This document shows, piece by piece, positions 42,371 through 48,417 of a DNA stretch of 48,417 nucleotides. Each line of letters begins with the position of its first letter. Position 1 is the stretch's first letter. Where the stretch lies: contig JAEEHQ010000002.1 in the NCBI GenBank assembly GCA_016280915.1, forward strand, positions 1-48,417, written 5' to 3'. Origin of the DNA: Bacteroidales bacterium (GTDB lineage Bacteria > Bacteroidota > Bacteroidia > Bacteroidales > P3). A program made the translations under genes and the position numbers. The notes under the pieces were generated by a model that saw only the letters and a list, made by a program, of their open reading frames with translations, made no database searches and was not told the origin of the DNA.

Positions 42371-42509
42371 TGCGCCAAAAACGGTCAATAGGGTTTATGA
42401 TAGATTAGAAATAAGATTCCCTGCTGTCAGCACGTAGGTCGGACACCCACCATGTTATAGTATTTCTCGACGTACAATAAAAAGGCGGATTCGTCCGTTA
42501 CACAGTATT

Positions 42510-43103
42510 ATGTCAGAATCCAGTCCCATCGATGTCGAGCGACATCCCCTCCAGCCCTTCCTGCCGCCCAATGCGCGGCTGCTCATGCTGGGCAGTTTCC
42601 CGCCGCCTCGTGCAAGGTGGTGCATGGATTTCTTTTATCCCAACCGCACCAATATGATGTGGGAAATCTTCGGTGTGGCTTTCTTCGGCGATGCCCTGCG
42701 GCTGGTAGACACCGCCCATAAGTCATTCCTCAAAGACGACATCATCCGCCTGCTCAACGACCGCGGCATAGCCATCTACGACACCGCCACCGCCGTGCGC
42801 CGCCTCCAAGGCAACGCCTCCGACAAATACCTCCAAGTTGTTGAGAAAACCGACATCCCCGCCTTGCTCAGCCACATCCCCCTTTGCCACGACATCGTGT
42901 GCACTGGGCAGAAGTCGGCCGAGACGCTTTGCGAAGACTACGGTGCCACCGTTCCGCGCATGGGGGAGAGCAGCGCCTTTGCCATATCCGGACGCACCAT
43001 GCGCCTCTGGAGGATGCCCTCCAGCTCCCGCGCATTCCCCATGCGGATAGAGGAGAAAGCCGCCTACTACAAAGCCATGATGCAGCAAGTGGGCTGCCTT
43101 TAA
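42510..43103 (+). CDS. Uracil-DNA glycosylase family protein
   Basis: The 197-residue protein belongs to the uracil-DNA glycosylase-like superfamily: LLMLGSFPPPRARWCMDFFYPNRTNMMWEIFG has the GSFPP and aromatic-Asn pattern of the active-site loops, and LWRMPSSSRAFPM near the end fits the substrate-pocket loop. Members remove uracil or other damaged bases, although some are not catalytic; the exact activity is unknown. The stop TAA (43101-43103) lies within the TTAA that flanks the family A element starting at 43104, so the element abuts the gene without damaging it. Confidence 0.75.
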   Translation: MSESSPIDVERHPLQPFLPPNARLLMLGSFPPPRARWCMDFFYPNRTNMMWEIFGVAFFGDALRLVDTAHKSFLKDDIIRLLNDRGIAIYDTATAVRRLQGNASDKYLQVVEKTDIPALLSHIPLCHDIVCTGQKSAETLCEDYGATVPRMGESSAFAISGRTMRLWRMPSSSRAFPMRIEEKAAYYKAMMQQVGCL

Positions 43104-43511
43104 CCCAAATCGGTCATTAGGGTTTTTGCCAGTTTAGTATTTGTTTCGAGCAGATTGGCCGCATCGCTGGCGACCGTTGCGTAAAGCGAGAGCAGAGAAA
43201 GCTCGCTTGCTCTGCCGAGCCATAGCAACGTCAACGAAGTTAAGGTGTGAAGAAAGCATCCAGTGGATGGTTTCGATAGCGAAGCGGAGAACAAAGCTAC
43301 GGCGAGACAGAAATGTGGACAAGATGCCGAACATTGCTTAAAATAACGTCGCGACCGAATGGGAGCAACGTTTTTTTAGAGAGCAGAGGAAGCTTGCTTG
43401 CTCTGCCGAGCCCAAGTAACGTCATGGAACATAAAGAAATGCTGAAATGGCATAAAGAGACCTGAAAAATGCGAGATTGATTGAAAAGTCGGTCTAATGA
43501 CCGATTTGGGT
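43104..43511. repeat. Family A inverted-repeat element, longest copy (408 bp)
   Basis: Exact terminal repeats (43102-43120 and the inverse at 43494-43512). TTAA on both sides (43100-43103 and 43512-43515). It carries two related hairpin cassettes (43176-43232 and 43367-43422) and the CTTCGCTATCG / ATCCACTGGATG module, so it is the fullest copy in the window. A further TIR-like piece (CCCAATCGGTCATC, about 43517-43530) lies just outside. Confidence 0.88.
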
Positions 43512-43515
43512 TTAA

Positions 43516-43777
43516 TCCCAATCGGTCATCGGGGGATAGGAGAGGGCTGCTATCGATAGCCCAGCATAGTTGAAAGTTTAAAGTTTAGAGTTGAAAGTCA
43601 GTTTGGAGCGTAAAGTTTAGAGTTGAAAGTCAGTTTAAAGTTGAAAGTTTAGAGGGCTTCCATAGAAATGGGGGTTCTATAAATAGCATGCAATTAAAAA
43701 ACTCAAATTCTTTTCCAATTCAAAAAATGCAATTTGCAAATTCTTAAATTCTCTAATTCTTGATAACCAGAAATCCA
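43516..43777. other. Intergenic repeat debris upstream of the ZIP gene end
   Basis: It holds a partial family A end, AAAGTTTAGAGTTGAAAG-type tracts (43565-43655), a GGGTTCTATAAAT family B-like end (43672-43684), and one copy (43689-43765) of a repeat that recurs at 45096-45173. No gene is visible. Confidence 0.55.
43689..43765. repeat. Direct repeat flanking the ZIP-Bcp gene pair, copy 1
   Basis: TGCAATTAAAA, CAAATTCTTTTCCAATTC, ATGCAATTT and AATTCTTGATA occur in the same order here and at 45096-45173, with few differences. The two copies stand on either side of the ZIP and Bcp genes. Confidence 0.65.
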
Positions 43778-44524
43778 CTAAATGACGAACACCATCACCA
43801 TAAACCCTATCAGCAAGGCGTAAGTGGCCATCTTCTGGTATCCATGGGCGTGGGTTTCAGGAATCATCTCGTCGCTGACCACATACAGCATGGCACCGCC
43901 GGCAAAAGCCAGCATCACAGGCAGCAGGTAGGCCGAGATGGCGCCAATGCCGTAGCCAATCCAAACGCCCACCACCTCCATCAGGGCTATTGCCAGCGAG
44001 ATGAGGAACGCACGCATCTTCTTCACCCCCACCAGCAGCAGGGGAGTGACCACCACCATGCCCTCGGGTATGTTCTGTAAGGCAATGCCAAAGGTCACGC
44101 CCCACGCCCCGCTCAGCTCCTCGGCGTTGAAGCCCACACCGGTGGCAATCCCTTCGGGTAGCTTGTGTATGGCCACGGCCATAACAAAGAGCAGCACCTT
44201 GTTGACCGAGCTGCCGTTGTTGCGGTGCTCCTCCATGTCCAGGCCCGTAATCTTGTGCATGTGGGGCGTGAGGAGGTCGAGCACATTCAGAAAGAGGGCT
44301 CCCACCGCCACCCCGATGGCGGGCAGCCACCAATGCGAAAGTCCTGCCTCCTGCACAGCGGGGACGATAAGTCCCAACGTAGCCGCTGCCAGCATCACGC
44401 CGGCGCAGAACCCCAGCACGGCATCGTTCCATTTATGGGGCAGCTCCTTGACAAAAAAGCCTATCAAGGTGCCCACAATCGTAGCCATACTGAGGCCGAT
44501 AGCACTTATCCAAACGGGCGACAC
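43778..44524 (-). CDS. ZIP-family metal transporter
   Basis: The 248-residue protein has eight predicted membrane helices. The two metal-binding ZIP motifs are present: HKLPEG (120-125) in helix 4 and QNIPEG (150-155) in helix 5, and a His-rich loop (TPHMHKITGLDMEEH) lies before them. It should import zinc or related divalent metals, like ZupT. The likely start is GTG at 44524; the upstream frame is closed by a stop two codons before. It lies 34 bases downstream of bcp on the same strand. Confidence 0.85.
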   Translation of the reverse strand: MSPVWISAIGLSMATIVGTLIGFFVKELPHKWNDAVLGFCAGVMLAAATLGLIVPAVQEAGLSHWWLPAIGVAVGALFLNVLDLLTPHMHKITGLDMEEHRNNGSSVNKVLLFVMAVAIHKLPEGIATGVGFNAEELSGAWGVTFGIALQNIPEGMVVVTPLLLVGVKKMRAFLISLAIALMEVVGVWIGYGIGAISAYLLPVMLAFAGGAMLYVVSDEMIPETHAHGYQKMATYALLIGFMVMVFVI

Positions 44525-44558
44525 TTCTCTTTAGATTTAGGTGGTGAATAATCTTCTG

Positions 44559-45005
44559 TTATTTCAATATCTGAACGGTATGCGCCTTGGTGTTGACCTT
44601 GCCGATGGCATCGACGATAATACCCTGCTCATCAATGACGTAGGTAGTGCGGAGGGTACCCATCGTCTCGCGGCCATACATCTTCTTCACACCCCAGGCC
44701 TCATAGGCCTTCAGAATGGTGCAATCGGGGTCGGAGATGAGGTGGAAAGGCAGCTCATATTTGGCAATAAAACGTTGGTGCGAGGCGGCGGAGTCCTTGC
44801 TCACCCCCAGCACCTGATAGCCGAGGGCCAGGAAACGCTCGTAGTTGTCCCGCAGGTCGCACGCCTCGGCGGTGCAGCCGGGGGTGCTGTCCTTGGGGTA
44901 GAAATAGAGCACCAGTTTCTTTCCGGCGAAATCGGAAAGGCGGACGGTGTTGCCATTCTCGTCCTGTCCTTCAAAGGCAGGGGCTTTGGTTCCTATCGAG
45001 AGCAT
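44559..45005 (-). CDS. bcp: Peroxiredoxin, Bcp/PrxQ type
   Basis: The 148-residue thiol peroxidase reduces hydrogen peroxide and organic peroxides. FYPKDSTPGCTAEACDLRD holds the peroxidatic Cys44 and the resolving Cys49, the five-residue spacing of atypical two-Cys PrxQ enzymes. The ending KVNTKAHTVQIL is family-like. It precedes the ZIP transporter gene, so metal uptake and peroxide defence may be co-expressed. Confidence 0.92.
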   Translation of the reverse strand: MLSIGTKAPAFEGQDENGNTVRLSDFAGKKLVLYFYPKDSTPGCTAEACDLRDNYERFLALGYQVLGVSKDSAASHQRFIAKYELPFHLISDPDCTILKAYEAWGVKKMYGRETMGTLRTTYVIDEQGIIVDAIGKVNTKAHTVQILK

Positions 45006-45029
45006 AACTTTTAAAGTTTATAGTTTATA

Positions 45030-45294
45030 GGTTATTGTTTATTGACAGTTTATAGTTGAAAGTTTAAAGTTTATAGGCCATTTCTATTAATTGCCTGCAA
45101 TTAAAAATCTCAAATTCTTTTCCAATTCAAAAAAATGCAATTTACAAATTCTCCAATTCTCAAATTCTTGATAAAAAAGAAAGCCCTATTTAGTTTATAG
45201 ACTGTTTATAGTTTATGGGTTATTGTTTATTGAAAGTTTATAGTTGAAAGTTTAAAGTTTATAGGCCACTTCTATTAATTGCCTGCAATTAAAA
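45030..45294. repeat. Two 77-bp direct repeats between bcp and the C1B peptidase
   Basis: The block GGTTATTGTTTATTGA, AGTTTATAGTTGAAAG, TTTAAAGTTTATAGG, TTCTATTAATTGCCTG appears at 45030-45106 and again at 45218-45294 with two base differences. Between them lies the second copy (45096-45173) of the repeat that also occurs at 43689-43765. Confidence 0.75.
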
Positions 45295-45358
45295 TGTATT
45301 GTCCTTTTTAACTCCCTTTTTTTACTTTCTCTTTAACTTTATAGTTTATAGGCCCCTT

Positions 45359-46585
45359 CTATTTGATTCCCAGTTTTTTCTTCATCTCCTTCGAAAGGGC
45401 ATCTTTGTGGATGAGGATGGTGATGGTCTTGTATCGGAAATAGGCCTTGCTGGCAAAGAACATACCCTTATACTCGCCGTAGGCACCCCAGCTGTTCTTC
45501 ACCATATAATACTCATTCCCCAGCTGGTCCTTGGCGGTACCGTAAATCAGCATCAGGTGGTCGTCGTTGGTCTCATGGTTGTCCCAACCCAACTGACGCT
45601 CCTCGGGAGTGACCCAACGCTGAGGGGTGGGACGGTTGGCGGCCTCCTCCTGGATGTCCTTTGCGCTCATGCCTGTCCAGTGGGCCATGTCGCTGCCCTG
45701 CAGGTTGGCCTCCTTTGCATCGGTGGCGGGCAACACGCAGAAACCCTTGCGCGAACCGGCGCGGAAACCCTGCTCGCTCACGTCGCTGTCCCAGCCCACG
45801 GGATAGCCCTGCTCGATGGCCCTGTCGGTGATGGCCATCAGCTCGTCCAGCGTAACGTTGTAGGAAAGGTCGTGGCGCCAGTTGTCGGGGCTCTCCACGG
45901 CAAAAGTGCTGTAGGTGGGGTAGTGGAGGAAGGCGGTAATCTGCACATAATCGCTGGCCTTCAGCCCTGTCGATTCATAAAACGACTTAGGCGTATACTG
46001 TTTCCCCTTATAGGTGAACCGTTCGGGCGGAACGCCCAGATAAACGTCGTGCACAGCCTTGATGGCTTTGAGGGCAAGCAGCTGGTAGCTGCTGTCGCTC
46101 TGCAGGTTGCCACTCCCTGCTGCAGCCTTCACCATGGGGTTGGTCATGGCGCTGAGCTCGCTGTGGTTAGAGAGCGAGTCGCGGTACATTGCGCCTGGGC
46201 GCATCAGCTCCTCAGGCACCAAGCCGTATTTCTCCATGCAATGGAGCACGTCGCCGAAGCAGCCGCCCTGCGAGAAAGAGATGTCGCCGTGGGTGCGGAT
46301 AGCGGCCATGGCGCGGTCTTGGTAGTCGACATGGGCGGTATACATCTCGCTGAAGTCATATTCGCCCTTGCCCATACGCAGCAATTCGGCCTCGAGGAAC
46401 GCCGTGCCGGCATAATCCCAGCAGGTGCCAGCCTTGGCCTGGTTCTTCACGGGGGTGACGGGCAGCTCCTTCACGATAGTGAACTTATAACCCTCATTAT
46501 CCTTATTCTCAGACTTATTGGCCTCCTGAGCCATCATCGGCACACTCACCAGTGCCGCAGCAAATAAAACAAATAACTTTCTCAT
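45359..46585 (-). CDS. Exported C1B-family cysteine peptidase
   Basis: The 408-residue protein has a signal peptide (MRKLFVLFAAALVSVPMMAQ, cleaved at about residue 20) and the papain-like catalytic set: Gln49, Cys55 in GTCWDYAG, His343 in DDHLMLIYG and Asn364 in VKNSWG. The arrangement matches bleomycin hydrolase/aminopeptidase C relatives of Bacteroidales. The position after CW, usually Ser in papain-type enzymes, is Asp. It would act in the periplasm or at the surface. Start 46585 is set by the signal peptide; a TAAATTTG -7 box lies at 46607-46614. The opposite strand has a long open frame, judged to be a shadow. Confidence 0.87.
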   Translation of the reverse strand: MRKLFVLFAAALVSVPMMAQEANKSENKDNEGYKFTIVKELPVTPVKNQAKAGTCWDYAGTAFLEAELLRMGKGEYDFSEMYTAHVDYQDRAMAAIRTHGDISFSQGGCFGDVLHCMEKYGLVPEELMRPGAMYRDSLSNHSELSAMTNPMVKAAAGSGNLQSDSSYQLLALKAIKAVHDVYLGVPPERFTYKGKQYTPKSFYESTGLKASDYVQITAFLHYPTYSTFAVESPDNWRHDLSYNVTLDELMAITDRAIEQGYPVGWDSDVSEQGFRAGSRKGFCVLPATDAKEANLQGSDMAHWTGMSAKDIQEEAANRPTPQRWVTPEERQLGWDNHETNDDHLMLIYGTAKDQLGNEYYMVKNSWGAYGEYKGMFFASKAYFRYKTITILIHKDALSKEMKKKLGIK

Positions 46586-46606
46586 AGTAGCAAAAATTTC
46601 AGGCTG

Positions 46607-46614
46607 CAAATTTA
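46607..46614 (-). promoter_or_regulatory. -7 box of the C1B peptidase gene
   Basis: TAAATTTG on the minus strand, 21 bases before the start at 46585. Confidence 0.5.
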
Positions 46615-46689
46615 CACAAAAAATCCGAAATAATCACCCGCGGCAATATTTTTATCAAATGCCCCACCCCAAGCCTCTCCTCCAAGCCC

Positions 46690-46832
46690 CTCAATAACCC
46701 ATAACCAACAACCAATAAACTCTCAACTCTCAACTCTATCCTCTCTATCCCTTCTATCCCCTCTAATCAATAACCAATAACCAATAACCAATAACCCATA
46801 ACCAATAAACAATAACCAACAACCTCTCACCT
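46690..46832. repeat. Short-unit repeat tract, copy 2
   Basis: It has the same unit types and order as 36081-36183: ACTCTCAACTCTCAACTC, TATCCTCTCTATCCC, then CCAATAACC repeated at least five times. It overlaps the stop of the MFS gene (46827-46829). Confidence 0.6.
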
Positions 46833-48071
46833 CACCCCACCCTTCGGCGGCAACGCCTGGTAGCGTCGAGTAGCGAAAGCCTGCACCAAAAAGAGGCCCG
46901 CAATCGCCACCCCCACCCAATAGGGAGCCGTAACCGTCCCAATAAGCCCAGCCAGCGGACTGACAATCAGAGGCGAGAGGAACTGTCCCAAATAGAGCGC
47001 CGCCGAAATGAGCGGCATGACCGTCGTGGCGGCATCCTTGCCGCCTTTGATGGAGGCGATGGTGTTCAGGTAGGGCACCCCCACGCCATTGGCAACGCCC
47101 ACCAGCACACACCCCGCCAGCAGCGTAGGCAACGAAGTCCCCGAGGCAAAGAAAGCAAACCCTGCCAGAAACCCCAGCGGAGCCATATACTTCATCTGTT
47201 TGGGCATCCACAGCATCAGCCTGCCGAAGGCAAGCCCGATAAAAAAGGCCACCACATCCAGCCCCACCATCAGCAGCGTGATGCTGGCCGTGTCCAAGGC
47301 GGGATTGCTGCTGGCGGTGATGGCGAAATGGGTGGGGAAGATAAAGAACAGGCACATGGTCAGGAACATACCCACCACCGAGGGCGCAAAACGCATCAGC
47401 GACCTCACCACGCTGTCGGGATTCTTGCGTGCCTTCGTCACCCCCACCTCGCTTTCATAGTAGTCGGGCGCGTGCTCCATGGTCTTGCGACCGGTTGTCA
47501 GCCTTTCGTTGGGCAGGAAGACCAGCACCAACACCAAGGCCACCAACCCAAGCAGGTAGACAAGGAAAGCGTAGTTCCACCCTATCCCCGCCAAGAACCC
47601 CGCCATGAAGGTAGCCACCACACCACCCAGCTGATTGGTGGCGGCGGCAAGCCCCATCAGGCGCGCCTGCTCCTCAGGCGGAAAATAATAGGAGAGCAGC
47701 CCCGTAGAGAGCGGCATCACCATGCCCACGCTCACGCCCAGCAAGGCTCGCAGCACCAGCAGCCAGCCGATGTTGTCGACAAAGAAAGCACCCGCCCCGG
47801 CCGCCACATACAGCGCCAAGCCCACGGCGGCAAGCGTGCGCGTGCGCATCCAGCGGCAGAAGAGGGGGAACAGCAGATTGGTGATGATGATAAAGAGTGC
47901 CGGCAGCGAAACGATAAACTGCACGGCCAGCTCGCTCTGGTCGGCGAAATGGCTGCGCACCACGCCCAGCGCGGGAGCCATGGCCGCCCCGGCCATAACC
48001 GTAAGCAGCGAGATAGAGAGGATAGTGCATGTGAGAGCCTTCGAAGGCCTACTTGTAGAGCTTTTTGTCAT
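46827..48071 (-). CDS. MFS transporter
   Basis: The 414-residue protein has 12 predicted helices of the major facilitator superfamily in two halves joined by a cytoplasmic loop with NERLTTGRKTMEHAPDYYESEVG. The loop between helices 2 and 3 has the R-[x]-RTLAAVG pattern. SVGMVMPLSTGLLSYYFPPEEQARLMG resembles drug-efflux members, but the substrate is unknown. It has an ideal promoter (48187-48217) and a 5' leader of about 110 bases. A truncated family B element lies upstream of that promoter. Confidence 0.85.
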   Translation of the reverse strand: MTKSSTSRPSKALTCTILSISLLTVMAGAAMAPALGVVRSHFADQSELAVQFIVSLPALFIIITNLLFPLFCRWMRTRTLAAVGLALYVAAGAGAFFVDNIGWLLVLRALLGVSVGMVMPLSTGLLSYYFPPEEQARLMGLAAATNQLGGVVATFMAGFLAGIGWNYAFLVYLLGLVALVLVLVFLPNERLTTGRKTMEHAPDYYESEVGVTKARKNPDSVVRSLMRFAPSVVGMFLTMCLFFIFPTHFAITASSNPALDTASITLLMVGLDVVAFFIGLAFGRLMLWMPKQMKYMAPLGFLAGFAFFASGTSLPTLLAGCVLVGVANGVGVPYLNTIASIKGGKDAATTVMPLISAALYLGQFLSPLIVSPLAGLIGTVTAPYWVGVAIAGLFLVQAFATRRYQALPPKGGVR

Positions 48072-48186
48072 ATCAACAATATTAGTAAAACAATAAAAAT
48101 AATGGAGTTTTCAAGCTCTACCAAGCCCGCATAAACAACTGTGGCTTATCTCCTTGCGCCGGCGATGCCCCACAATTTTGCTGATG

Positions 48187-48217
48187 CAAATATACGATTT
48201 TTTTTCAAGTTGTCAAA
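48187..48217 (-). promoter_or_regulatory. Promoter of the MFS transporter gene
   Basis: On the minus strand TATATTTG (48187-48194) and TTTG (48214-48217) are exactly 19 bases apart, the best match to the Bacteroidota consensus here along with the ackA promoter. Confidence 0.75.
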
Positions 48218-48278
48218 TTTCATACCTCATGGCAACCGTCAGACTTCAAGACCAGCCCATACCGTGTTAAATAATCAA

Positions 48279-48417
48279 GGTGGGTTCTATAAATTGCTTT
48301 CAATCGATTTTGTTCTTATTTCGAGCAGATTTCCGTGCGGAAGGAGGGAGCAATGCGGTGCATTGTAACCGACTAACAATCGGAAAGATGCCGAAATAAG
48401 GGCAAAAGCGCTGAAAA
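48279..48417. repeat. Family B inverted-repeat element, cut by the window end
   Basis: It starts GGTGGGTTCTATAAATTGC after TCAA (48275-48278) and runs in parallel with the 41020 copy (CAATCGATTTTG, TCCGTGCGGAAGGAGGG, TGTAACCGACT, GGCAAAAGCGCTGAAAA). The hairpin cassette present in the 41020 copy is absent: GGGAGCAATGCGGTGC is continuous here. The right end lies beyond the window. Confidence 0.75.

Noticed and set aside
45299..46567. A 422-codon open frame on the plus strand
   Set aside because: It is antisense to the C1B peptidase gene, which has a signal peptide, full catalytic residues and a promoter; the plus-strand product has no recognisable motif.

Overview
The window looks like a chromosomal segment of a member of the order Bacteroidales (phylum Bacteroidota). 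The evidence is the recurring Bacteroidota-type promoter (a -7 box TAnnTTTG, in three cases with a clear TTG/TTTG -33 box exactly 19 bases upstream), the scarcity of Shine-Dalgarno sequences, and gene content typical of gut or rumen Bacteroidales: a eukaryotic-type NADP isocitrate dehydrogenase beside a 747-residue aconitase, a four-subunit 2-oxoacid:ferredoxin oxidoreductase, a ParE-type topoisomerase, a C1B peptidase and ISAon1-type ISL3 remnants. No tRNA, rRNA or CRISPR array was seen. Layout: 1-231 is the start of a secreted protein cut by the window edge. 682-2012 is a decayed ISL3/ISAon1 insertion sequence joined to the tail of an unknown gene. 2038-2599 is a nest of small inverted-repeat elements. 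2972-9789 holds ackA, an acidic AT-hook protein, a UvrD-like helicase with an embedded DEDDh exonuclease, and glmS. 10043-18789 is a carbon-metabolism block on the minus strand: citD-citE-citF-citX-citC/G (citrate lyase, its ligase and its prosthetic-group enzymes) followed by aconitase and isocitrate dehydrogenase. 19154-30585 holds envelope and accessory genes: a beta-barrel protein, MATE and EamA transporters, a YD-repeat-like protein, a lipoprotein pair, an S1/P1-nuclease-like protein, an S4 RNA-binding protein, a rhodanese lipoprotein, a VIT-VWA-TonB protein and a protein with a caspase-like His/Cys pair. 31068-35858 holds a radical SAM plus flavodoxin pair and the ferredoxin oxidoreductase operon. 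36256-48071 holds parE, a K+/H+ antiporter, two small membrane proteins, a uracil-DNA-glycosylase-family protein, a ZIP transporter with a Bcp peroxiredoxin, a C1B peptidase and an MFS transporter. How the genes fit together: citrate lyase would split citrate to acetate and oxaloacetate, while aconitase and ICD would carry citrate to 2-oxoglutarate, which the ferredoxin oxidoreductase could oxidise if it is a KOR-type enzyme. AckA could make ATP from acetyl phosphate. No citrate synthase, citrate transporter or oxaloacetate decarboxylase lies in the window, so the direction of flux is open. The most unusual content is non-coding. Small elements with terminal inverted repeats sit at TTAA sites (one copy inserted inside another). 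A second terminal-repeat family is also present. A hairpin cassette of about 60 bp occurs in both families and also alone; its stems are kept by paired base changes. These look like modular, non-autonomous mobile elements and are the best candidate here for an undescribed system.
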